Shown piece after piece: positions 5,552 to 12,377 of a stretch of DNA of 25,671 bases; position 1 is the first letter of the stretch, and every line of letters begins with the position of its first letter. Made by a program: the position numbers and the translations under genes. The notes below the pieces were generated by a model. The model saw nothing but the letters and a program-made list of their open reading frames with translations. It did not search any database and had not been told where the DNA came from. The stretch comes from a virus, in the IMG/VR virus record IMGVR_UViG_3300032086_000522, positions 1 through 25,671 of that record. The stretch is one strand, 5' to 3'.

Positions 5552-7714
5552 TTAGGCAACCTTGGTAGCAATCTTGGTCATCAGAACTCGAGTCTTCTTA
5601 TTTCCAGCATGGTGAGCCGAGAATTGTTTCGCCAACTTTGTTTGGGCTCGCTTGGACGATGCGATGTCCTCGTTAATATCTTTCGTGTTGAAGTCTTCGT
5701 CATCAATAGAAACATCATTCAGCAGGAAGTAGGAGTCATAGCCCTTTATGTTTCCACCTTCGATGTGTCCGTCTTTCTTCAGTGTCTTTTTCAACTTAGC
5801 CTGATCTCGGCCGAAGTTGTAGAGTTCCCGGTTCACTTCTCGTTTGCTAGTGGCGAGGTAAAACCCGATCGTGGTAACAGTTGGAATCTCACCCATTACT
5901 TTAATCAGCTCGGAAGTGGCACCGTAATTATTAATCTCGTGAACAGCATTACCAAATTTGAATCGAGTCTTTGAAGCCCATGAGTCATATTCACCAGGCT
6001 CACGGAAGGAAACTCGACTTGAATCACCATCTGTAAGAGTCACAAACATTGTCTTTTGAGTCTTATTCTTAGCGATAAAATCTTTAACAACTGTGAACAT
6101 CGCGGTGAGTGTGCTATCCAGTGGAGTTCCACCAAGAGATTCATAAGGAGCTGAAACCAAGTGGCGACTTCCACCAAGAGCAACCTGTAGCCACATGTTA
6201 TCCGAAGCTTTCTTAAAGTCACTCTTAGACATCTCACTTGAGAGATGGTGAAGAATCAAAGTGTCTTTCAGGTCGACTTCATTCGGCGCAGGAGAATAAT
6301 CATTCTTGTCAATTCCGTGGCGCCATACCGATGTGAATGAATAAACATCGTAGGGAATTCCGACCATTCGGCAAAATTCAACCAGATTCAAAGTCTGTTC
6401 GATCACATCACTCATCACTCCACCCATAGAGCCAGAGTAATCCAGTAGGAAAACCATGCCGTGGGACTTTGCGTTAGCTAGAACTGACTTGCTCAAGAAA
6501 ATCTCATCTGTGATCTTGTAAGAGTGAAGCTTGTTCACATCAATCACACCAGTCCGAGCTTCGGTTGAGCGAGAGTATTGATAAGCCGCTTTGCGACGTT
6601 CGAATTCACGAGCTAGAACTGCGGCTTTCTTCTTAGTCTTTTTTCTAAGTTCTTCTGCCTTGTTTTTATACTCGGGGTACCATTCATTCGCAGAGGCGAC
6701 TGCTTCAGTTTTTTCACGGTCGACAATCAATGTCTTATAGTCACAAATGTTCTTATAAACTGATTCCCGTCGAGGTAGAATCATCGTGTTATACCCAAGT
6801 TCTTTAGATGTTTGAACTTCTTCTTCAAGAGAGCGATCAAAGTTTTCTTGAGTTTCAGAAACGAGTTCTTTATTAATCTCTTCGGCACTCTCACCGTCAG
6901 CGACGGTTTCATCACCTTCGGCTTCCTCAGCGCCTTCATCAGATTCAATGTCAGAAGAGCTTGCCTCAGCATCGTTGTCGAAGTTCTCTTCGTCTTCTTC
7001 AGACTTCTCAGCCTCGGCTTCAGTACCGTCGTCACTCTCGGATTCATCACCAGAGTCATTCTCGTCACCAGAGTCATTCTCATCACTCGTGTCATCGGAA
7101 CCCTCGTCGGTTGAAGTTTCTTCATTGTCCTCGTCAGAGTCATTGTTCTCTGGCTCAGGCTCTTTCTTCATTTTCTCAGCAATCTCAGCACAGACCTCTA
7201 AAACATCTTCAAAGGTTTCAGCATCGACACACTTTTTGAAAATCACTTCCTCTTCATCAGAGAGTGGAATGTCGGAAATCGTACCAATCTTACCTCGGAG
7301 GTTGAGACGGTCAATAAACTTCATCTTGTTGACATCCTTGTCACCGATGCCGAAGAAGTCAGCCTCGACCAATTCATTGTAAGCCTCTTTAAAGAGTCGA
7401 GGCAAACCAGGATAAGTCGACTGAATCAGTCGTTCGATTCGAATGTCCTCAACGATGTTGCAGACATCAAAGGGTGTGCCAGGGCACTTCTCATTAAATT
7501 TTTCAACTGCATCAGCTGGAGTATAAAGAGCATGTCCGACTTCGTGTCCGATCAGCATATCCATAACTGAGATGCCGCGGTCTTTCCACTTGGGAAGGGC
7601 CAGCGTCCGATTCTTTATGTCAAAGTAAGCGGTCGACTTTGCGGTCGATGTCACATTGATATTCTCTTTAGCGAGAAGTCGGGCTAGGGTGGATTTAGTC
7701 TCAGTAATTTTCAT
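5552..7714 (-). CDS. cobT: HExxH metallopeptidase-VWA protein (CobT-like)
   Basis: A 720-aa protein with two domains. The N-terminal domain has a zinc-peptidase HEVGH (57-61) and a later N-I-V-E-D-I-R-I-E (86-94), placed where a third metal ligand is expected. An acidic, low-complexity linker spans about 183-290. A Lys/Glu-rich helical stretch follows, then a C-terminal VWA domain with a complete MIDAS: D425-Y-S427-G-S429, T530 in L-G-G-T-P-L, and D562 in L-T-D-G-D. VWA plus acidic linker is the layout of cobaltochelatase CobT, and marine phage homologues are annotated so. To my knowledge bacterial CobT lacks HExxH, so a peptidase-type chaperone partner of the adjacent AAA+ ATPase is at least as likely. 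The gene has its own copy of the shared promoter module. Its base composition in the linker is repetitive (GA-rich). Confidence 0.85.
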   Translation of the reverse strand: MKITETKSTLARLLAKENINVTSTAKSTAYFDIKNRTLALPKWKDRGISVMDMLIGHEVGHALYTPADAVEKFNEKCPGTPFDVCNIVEDIRIERLIQSTYPGLPRLFKEAYNELVEADFFGIGDKDVNKMKFIDRLNLRGKIGTISDIPLSDEEEVIFKKCVDAETFEDVLEVCAEIAEKMKKEPEPENNDSDEDNEETSTDEGSDDTSDENDSGDENDSGDESESDDGTEAEAEKSEEDEENFDNDAEASSSDIESDEGAEEAEGDETVADGESAEEINKELVSETQENFDRSLEEEVQTSKELGYNTMILPRRESVYKNICDYKTLIVDREKTEAVASANEWYPEYKNKAEELRKKTKKKAAVLAREFERRKAAYQYSRSTEARTGVIDVNKLHSYKITDEIFLSKSVLANAKSHGMVFLLDYSGSMGGVMSDVIEQTLNLVEFCRMVGIPYDVYSFTSVWRHGIDKNDYSPAPNEVDLKDTLILHHLSSEMSKSDFKKASDNMWLQVALGGSRHLVSAPYESLGGTPLDSTLTAMFTVVKDFIAKNKTQKTMFVTLTDGDSSRVSFREPGEYDSWASKTRFKFGNAVHEINNYGATSELIKVMGEIPTVTTIGFYLATSKREVNRELYNFGRDQAKLKKTLKKDGHIEGGNIKGYDSYFLLNDVSIDDEDFNTKDINEDIASSKRAQTKLAKQFSAHHAGNKKTRVLMTKIATKVA

Positions 7715-7739
7715 TGGTCAATCTCAATCTTATAATAAT

Positions 7740-7768
7740 ATTATAATCTATTTGGTCGATTTTGTAAA
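7740..7768 (-). promoter_or_regulatory. Early promoter, module copy B (CobT-like gene)
   Basis: TTTACA at 7768-7763, 17-nt spacer, TATAAT at 7745-7740, followed by ATTATTATAAGATTGAGA as in copy A. The 18-bp element at 7782-7799 is exactly 13 bp upstream of the -35 box. The ATG is at 7714. Confidence 0.82.
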
Positions 7769-7781
7769 GATATTCATCTCG

Positions 7782-7799
7782 TTGATAGTCAAGGGCTTA
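7782..7799 (-). repeat. 18-bp upstream element, copy B
   Basis: Promoter-sense reading TAAGCCCTTGACTATCAA. The TTGA-CTA-TCAA core is a perfect small dyad. The next bases, CGAGAT, are shared with copy C. Confidence 0.7.
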
Positions 7800-7832
7800 G
7801 GAAATCTGTTATTGGTGTTGTATTTAATTTCG

Positions 7833-7849
7833 TAAGTCATTGATTAAAA
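7833..7849 (+). repeat. 18-bp element, distal copy B' (degenerate, inverted)
   Basis: TAAGTCATTGATTAAAA on the plus strand. It matches A' and C' over TAAGTCATT and overlaps the stop codon of the GIY-YIG gene (7846-7844). It is the weakest of the six copies. Confidence 0.45.
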
Positions 7850-8152
7850 GTCGTTTAGAGTAGGGGCTAATTCAGCAATCAGCTCTCGTTCGCGAGAATA
7901 AGCGGCTTTCCGCCCTCTCACGACCTCCAGAACCTCGTAGTAAATGGTTTCATCGGTCTCACGAAGGAACTTACACATTGTCCAGTCCTTATTCTCATTC
8001 ATGGCACGAGAGATGTGCTGATTCACCCGTGTTTTAACTGATCTATAAAATGCGCGGCCTCGAGCAACGGTCAATCCGATGTATGTTTCATCACCTCCGC
8101 TCACACGGTAGAGAACATAGTTTCGGTCGTTTCTTCTTTTTCTATTAGCCAT
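7844..8152 (-). CDS. Small GIY-YIG domain protein
   Basis: A 102-aa protein consisting of little more than one GIY-YIG nuclease domain. It has a basic start (N-R-K-R-R-N-D-R), the two signature strands V-L-Y (13-15) and T-Y-I-G (23-26), R and H residues in R-V-N-Q-H-I, the R-E-R-E-L-I-A-E-L helix that carries the catalytic glutamate, and P-T-L-N near the C-terminus. No extra DNA-binding domain is visible, unlike T4 Seg homing enzymes of about 200 aa. The ATG at 8152 is preferred; a TTG two codons earlier has no support. It has its own early promoter module (copy C). It may be a solitary homing-type nuclease, a repair enzyme, or a protein attacking host DNA. Confidence 0.75.
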   Translation of the reverse strand: MANRKRRNDRNYVLYRVSGGDETYIGLTVARGRAFYRSVKTRVNQHISRAMNENKDWTMCKFLRETDETIYYEVLEVVRGRKAAYSRERELIAELAPTLNDF

Positions 8153-8170
8153 AACCAATCTTATACTAAT

Positions 8171-8199
8171 ATTGTATCATAGCTACCTCGATTTGTACA
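8171..8199 (-). promoter_or_regulatory. Early promoter, module copy C (GIY-YIG gene)
   Basis: TGTACA at 8199-8194, 17-nt spacer, TACAAT at 8176-8171, then ATTAGTATAAGATTG, a diverged version of copies A and B. The 18-bp element at 8213-8230 is again 13 bp upstream of the -35 box. Confidence 0.75.
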
Positions 8200-8212
8200 C
8201 TGTTATATCTCG

Positions 8213-8230
8213 TTGACTACCAACGGCTTA
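8213..8230 (-). repeat. 18-bp upstream element, copy C
   Basis: Promoter-sense reading TAAGCCGTTGGTAGTCAA, followed by CGAGAT as in copy B. Confidence 0.7.
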
Positions 8231-8270
8231 TATAACGCGGGAGCAATCTTAGAAAAAAAGATACAACCTG

Positions 8271-8288
8271 TTGAGTATCAATGACTTA
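8271..8288 (-). repeat. 18-bp element, distal copy C'
   Basis: Minus-strand reading TAAGTCATTGATACTCAA, in the same orientation as copy C and 40 bp from it. It overlaps the stop codon (8288-8286) of the 69-aa gene. Confidence 0.6.
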
Positions 8289-8495
8289 CAACTTCGATCG
8301 AATCTTATCCAATTCTTTGATTATTTGAGAATAGTTCTCATTAAATCTTATCTTAACTCCATACGTGTCATAGAATTGAGGTATCAGCGCATTCTTGAAA
8401 TATGCATCAAATAGAGTTCTAGCACTTGAATCATCTGACTTATCCAACATCGACTCTACAAGGTATCGAGTATTATTGAATACATCGTACTTCAT
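8286..8495 (-). CDS. Small protein coupled to gp46 (unknown)
   Basis: A 69-aa protein that I do not recognise. It looks mostly helical, starting M-K-Y-D-V-F-N-N-T-R-Y-L-V-E and ending in a charged helix with L-D-K-I-R-S-K-L. There is no signal peptide, membrane segment or metal motif. Its ATG overlaps the gp46 stop as TAATG, so it is translated as the last cistron of the gp55-47-46 operon. That makes a role near recombination or replication plausible but unproven. Its stop codon lies inside repeat C'. Confidence 0.7.
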   Translation of the reverse strand: MKYDVFNNTRYLVESMLDKSDDSSARTLFDAYFKNALIPQFYDTYGVKIRFNENYSQIIKELDKIRSKL

Positions 8496-10201
8496 TATTT
8501 GATGCCCGAGAAGTTATTGCGCTTGACGAATTCAATCTTGGCAGGAAACTTCCCATCCAACAGATCTTGCTTGTGTGAGATAATAAAGACATTTGAATCT
8601 TCACGAAGTGTGTATAGAATCTTTATGAGGTTATCTACACCATCGGAATCAAGTGAGGAGTCGAATGTCTCGTCAAGAATCAATAGATTCGTGTTAGCAG
8701 AGTTCTTCATCTTAGCGATCTGTCGCCAAGCAAAGAGAAGTGCTAAATCGATTCTTTGTTTCTCTCCTTCCGAAAATGAAGAATAAGAAAAGTCATCACG
8801 ATGCCGAGAACGAATAGTTTCATTAAAGGAATCGTCGAGTGTGAATGAAACAAAGAAGTCAAGAACCTGAAGATACTGATTAATCAACTTATTCATCACT
8901 GGAAGATATTCCTTAATGATCTTTGTTTTAATACCAGTGTCCTTCAATAACTCAAAGATGGCTTCGATATAAGAACGAACATGAGTCTGAGATTGCATTG
9001 TATTATTCAACTCAGTTAGTTCATTCTTATTCTCTTCAAGTTCTTGTTCTGCCTGAGTAGTATCAATAGATTTAACTTCTTCGCTTGATTGAAGAGAATG
9101 AATCTGAGATTCACAGTGGTGGATTGTTCCTTCGTTCATTCGAATATCAGTTCGAATCTTATCTAGTGAACTCTTAGAAGTATTGGCAGAATCAAGAGAT
9201 TTCCGAAGTGAAAAATCCTCGTTTTCAAGTTTAGTAATGGTCTCTTTAATGACCGATGCACGACTTGTGATCTCTTTTCTTTTGATGTTTTTAAAGTCTT
9301 CAGTGAGTGTCTGATCGCAAGTGGGACAACAATCATTCGATTCAAAGAACTTATCTTGCTTCACAAGTGATTTAATCTCGTGATTATGAGTCGTCTTCTC
9401 TGTAGAGATATCTCCAATCTTCAAATTCAATCCATCGATTGTTTTACATAGATCTGGCCATTCTGCATCAAACTGATCTTGAAGTTCTTTATTGCGCTCA
9501 ATAAGAAGAGCAACCTCCGCTTTTAGCTCTTCAACTTTCTTTTCATTCTTTAGAGATTGCTTCAGATCAATATCCTTCAATTCACGAATATGCTTCTCCT
9601 GTAGAAGAATCTTCTCGTTAATGATATTGATGTTATTACTAGTCTGTGCTAATTCATTCTTGAGTTTCGAATATCTTTCCTTGGTAAGATTGTTCATCTT
9701 AGTAAAGATACCGATATCAAGTAGATCTTCAATGACACCTCTACGCTGGGCAGCAGGTAATTGCATGAATGGAATAAACGAACTAGAACCAAGAACTACA
9801 ACCTGATGAAAAGACTTGTGATTCAATTTGAGAATATTACTCTCAAGAACCTTTTGATAATCTCGTGAATGAGATTCTTCATTAAGTAACTTATTGTTCT
9901 GATAGATGTGAAATCGATTTGGTTTGATAGAACGAAATACACGATATCGATTCGATCCTACTTTGAATGTGACCTCAACCTCGCACTGTTTACCATTGAT
10001 AGAATTAACTAACTGAGGTTTATTGATATTACGATGAGGTTTTCCAAAGAGCGCAAATGATAATGCATCAAGCATTGTGGACTTTCCTGCACCATTCGCT
10101 CCAACAACAAGAGTGGCGGAAGATCGATTCAAATCAATTACTGTTTCCTTATCTCCAGTTGATAGGAAGTTCTTATAGGATAGTTTCTCAAATGTTATCA
10201 T
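8495..10201 (-). CDS. 46: Recombination nuclease subunit gp46 (SbcC/Rad50-like)
   Basis: ATPase subunit of the Mre11-Rad50-type complex that resects DNA ends for recombination-dependent replication. The 568 aa are close to the 560 of T4. Visible features: Walker A GANGAGKST (34-42), long coiled coils on both sides of a zinc-hook C-P-T-C (292-295), the ABC signature S-F-S-E-G-E-K-Q-R (475-483), and Walker B L-L-I-L-D-E-T-F (506-513) with a following D-loop. The conserved FMQLPAAQRR segment (145-154) is typical of gp46. It overlaps gp47 upstream and the 69-aa gene downstream, each as TAATG. Confidence 0.96.
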   Translation of the reverse strand: MITFEKLSYKNFLSTGDKETVIDLNRSSATLVVGANGAGKSTMLDALSFALFGKPHRNINKPQLVNSINGKQCEVEVTFKVGSNRYRVFRSIKPNRFHIYQNNKLLNEESHSRDYQKVLESNILKLNHKSFHQVVVLGSSSFIPFMQLPAAQRRGVIEDLLDIGIFTKMNNLTKERYSKLKNELAQTSNNINIINEKILLQEKHIRELKDIDLKQSLKNEKKVEELKAEVALLIERNKELQDQFDAEWPDLCKTIDGLNLKIGDISTEKTTHNHEIKSLVKQDKFFESNDCCPTCDQTLTEDFKNIKRKEITSRASVIKETITKLENEDFSLRKSLDSANTSKSSLDKIRTDIRMNEGTIHHCESQIHSLQSSEEVKSIDTTQAEQELEENKNELTELNNTMQSQTHVRSYIEAIFELLKDTGIKTKIIKEYLPVMNKLINQYLQVLDFFVSFTLDDSFNETIRSRHRDDFSYSSFSEGEKQRIDLALLFAWRQIAKMKNSANTNLLILDETFDSSLDSDGVDNLIKILYTLREDSNVFIISHKQDLLDGKFPAKIEFVKRNNFSGIK

Positions 10202-11256
10202 TATATTTCGTCAAGAGTTTGCGCTTCAACATATAGTTCTTGCATCAATTTCTTCAACACACTTCTATTCAGATTAGTTTCAGTCGAATCAATATAACTG
10301 TTAAGAAGCGATTGAGTGTCTGCAGTACTGACAGAATCATCTTCAACATTCTCTCCAAGGTATTCTTCAAATGATTCCGCAACTTTAATTTCAAATGGGT
10401 TAGTGCGCTGTAATTGATCAAACCATCTGTCAAATCCATAAAGATCTTTTTTATTAAGAACAACAACCTTAACGTAAGTACCACTAAAGCGATCATCAAT
10501 AATAGGTTTAGAATCTTCATCATAAATCAGTCTGTGAAACATACTATCATTATTTTTGATAGGTGTCAATTCTCTTGTTTCGGTATCTAACACATGAAAG
10601 AACTTATCTTCATTCGCATCAGAGAACGTTAGTTGTAATTGAGTGCCAAGATAATGAATGTTATCACGATGACTCTTTGCATGGTAGTGACCTGATAGAA
10701 CCATATCAAATCTTTCGAATATCTTATGATCCATTCCATGGTCCTTTGATGTCACGCCTCGCATGACCTCGAAGTTCGCTAATTCAAGGTGGCCCGCGAC
10801 AACCGATGCTTTGCTTTCTTTAATCGCTGCCATGGAAGTTTCGTAATTATCCACGCTGATCCAAGGAAGCATAAGTATATCAAGGCTACCAAAAGAAACA
10901 GTTGTAGGATCATTCCAAATATTAATAGTGCCGTCATAGTGTCCTAGTATTTCGTTTAATGAGTTGAGTTCGTTAGTATTTTTGTAGTATACACAATGAT
11001 TACCTGGTATGATATCCATCGTCATTCCATATTCTTCGAGTTTCGAAATGAAATCTTTATAGTTCCGATTAAGAACCTTAAAGTTCACAAACTTACGATG
11101 ATCGAAATAATCACCAAGGTGGATTATTCTCTTGATGTCGTGTTCAAGTAAATAAGGAAAGAATGTATTCTCGTAGAATCTCTTAGAGTAATCTAAGAAT
11201 ATATCTGAGCCATTTCTCACGCCATGGTGAGTATCATTAATTACAGCTATCTTCAT
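10201..11256 (-). CDS. 47: Recombination nuclease subunit gp47 (SbcD/Mre11-like)
   Basis: Mn-dependent nuclease partner of gp46. Metallophosphoesterase motifs appear in order: D8-T-H10, G-D-Y-F-D-H (48-53), G-N-H (85-87), a G-H-L-E segment (155-158) and G-H-Y-H (189-192). It is 351 aa, against 339 in T4. The start lies 6 nt after the gp55 stop and the 3' end overlaps gp46 as TAATG, so gp55, gp47, gp46 and the 69-aa protein form one operon driven from the promoter in front of gp55. Confidence 0.96.
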   Translation of the reverse strand: MKIAVINDTHHGVRNGSDIFLDYSKRFYENTFFPYLLEHDIKRIIHLGDYFDHRKFVNFKVLNRNYKDFISKLEEYGMTMDIIPGNHCVYYKNTNELNSLNEILGHYDGTINIWNDPTTVSFGSLDILMLPWISVDNYETSMAAIKESKASVVAGHLELANFEVMRGVTSKDHGMDHKIFERFDMVLSGHYHAKSHRDNIHYLGTQLQLTFSDANEDKFFHVLDTETRELTPIKNNDSMFHRLIYDEDSKPIIDDRFSGTYVKVVVLNKKDLYGFDRWFDQLQRTNPFEIKVAESFEEYLGENVEDDSVSTADTQSLLNSYIDSTETNLNRSVLKKLMQELYVEAQTLDEI

Positions 11257-11262
11257 AATGTA

Positions 11263-11835
11263 TTAGGCGTAAAAAGATTCAAAAGAATCAATTACCTTCT
11301 TCTTTGCTCGTTGTCTCTTCTTCAACTGCTTTCCAAATTCTTTGATCTTATCATCTTTGGCTCGATTCATCTGACTCTTATAACGAACTCGTTCGACAAT
11401 GGAGTCCGAATCACATTGGCCATCAAATTCAGCAAAGGCATCAGCACCAGCATAATCAATGTATCTCTCTTTAATATCTTGTTGCTTCTTTTCCTTTGCG
11501 ATTCGACGAAGGAAAGCATAGTATGATATCTGTGTAAAGTACGCAAATGCATTTGGCAATCCTGTTCGTGTTGCCTTCTTCACATCATAATTCATAATAG
11601 CCTTAATACAATTCTCGACTGCATCCATTACCATCTCTTCTCGGTATGTATATGAAAAGAAGTTAGGCTTGTGTGATAGTCCCTCTGCTATTTTAAGGAA
11701 ACAAGAACCTATGTATTCAGTAACATTGGGTTCACTCTTATCTTGTTCTCTAGCTTCATTTACCGAATTCACATAATCCACTACAGCTTGAGAGAACTCT
11801 TTGTTATTTACATAATGATGTTTTGCTCGTTTCAT
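11263..11835 (-). CDS. 55: Late transcription sigma factor gp55
   Basis: Phage sigma factor that directs host RNA polymerase to TATAAATA late promoters. The 190 aa compare with 185 in T4. Family marks are H-Y-V-N-N-K-E-F near the start, I-A-E-G-L-S, the R-E-E-M-V-M-D-A-V-E-N-C-I-K helix and N-A-F-A-Y-F-T-Q-I-S-Y-Y-A-F-L-R-R-I, which corresponds to sigma region 2. The C-terminus ends I-D-S-F-E-S-F-Y-A after a basic stretch; it resembles the S-L-D-F-L-Y-E sliding-clamp-binding tail of T4 gp55. An early promoter precedes it, with only 8 nt between the -10 box and the ATG. The nine TATAAATA sites in this window are its expected targets. Confidence 0.95.
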   Translation of the reverse strand: MKRAKHHYVNNKEFSQAVVDYVNSVNEAREQDKSEPNVTEYIGSCFLKIAEGLSHKPNFFSYTYREEMVMDAVENCIKAIMNYDVKKATRTGLPNAFAYFTQISYYAFLRRIAKEKKQQDIKERYIDYAGADAFAEFDGQCDSDSIVERVRYKSQMNRAKDDKIKEFGKQLKKRQRAKKKVIDSFESFYA

Positions 11836-11843
11836 AATATAGT

Positions 11844-11871
11844 ATAATATACATCGTATTTAATATGTCAA
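11844..11871 (-). promoter_or_regulatory. Sigma70-type early promoter of gp55 operon
   Basis: TTGACA at 11871-11866, 16-nt spacer, TATTAT at 11849-11844; the ATG is at 11835. The predicted leader is only 1-3 nt. It is divergent from the plus-strand promoter at 11887-11915, with the two -35 boxes 15 bp apart. Confidence 0.65.
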
Positions 11872-11886
11872 TACCTTATTTGGGGT

Positions 11887-11915
11887 TTGACATCAAGTTG
11901 ACTTCTCTTTATAAT
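11887..11915 (+). promoter_or_regulatory. Perfect-consensus sigma70 promoter on the plus strand
   Basis: TTGACA (11887-11892), exactly 17 nt, TATAAT (11910-11915), all consensus. It reads against the 145-aa gene and uvsW. A dyad TTGATT-TG-AATCAA at 11915-11928 is centred on the predicted start site. No convincing plus-strand ORF follows, so the product would be an antisense RNA. Confidence 0.6.
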
Positions 11916-11939
11916 TGATTTGAATCAAACAAAGAATGC

Positions 11940-12377
11940 CTAATTATTCCCAGGTTTCCAATCCCATCTTTTGATATGTTCATTAAAACCTTGTTTGTCA
12001 AAAGCATCAAAGAAAGATTCATCTAAATTGTCCATCTCTAATAAGGATAGCATTGCATCATCTCGTTCATCCTGTCTTTGTTTATTAAGAAGAATGTATT
12101 TGAAGTAATGTGCTTTTAATTCGAATAATGCCTCCGAACGACTAACTATATTGTCAGCATTCAATTCGGTTAGATCATGTAGAGAAGAGAGATTCCATTC
12201 AACGATATGATATCCTTCTTCTGTATAGACTATCTGTGCGGGAAGAGTTACAAATATTGTATTACTGTATTCTGTCGATTCTTCGATGTCCACTTCTTCC
12301 GCAACGATGTAACTACCATCTGTGAGACGATAGGTGTAGATGTCTGCATCCAGTATTTTTTCAATCATATTAATCAT
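11940..12377 (-). CDS. Protein of unknown function, possible Lsm-like domain
   Basis: A 145-aa protein lying between uvsW and gp55. Residues about 13-60 read as a small beta-barrel: Y-T-Y-R-L-T-D-G-S-Y-I-V-A-E-E, then I-F-V-T-L-P-A-Q-I-V-Y, then G-Y-H-I-V-E-W. That strand order resembles Sm/Lsm-type proteins in T4-like marine phages, but the match is by eye only. The C-terminal half is helical and acidic, ending with K-R-W-D-W-K-P-G-N-N. The ATG at 12377 overlaps the uvsW stop as ATGA, implying translational coupling; a second ATG at 12368 is possible. A plus-strand promoter just past its 3' end would produce RNA antisense to it. Confidence 0.75.
   Translation of the reverse strand: MINMIEKILDADIYTYRLTDGSYIVAEEVDIEESTEYSNTIFVTLPAQIVYTEEGYHIVEWNLSSLHDLTELNADNIVSRSEALFELKAHYFKYILLNKQRQDERDDAMLSLLEMDNLDESFFDAFDKQGFNEHIKRWDWKPGNN

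Noticed and set aside
6781-7382. Overlapping frames in both strands within the CobT-like gene
   Set aside because: They arise from the low-complexity acidic linker and have no promoter, ribosome site or family features.
4198-7714. Calling the AAA+/VWA pair simply cobalamin biosynthesis genes
   Set aside because: No other B12 gene is visible and the HExxH motif is unexpected for CobT; names are kept only as family labels.
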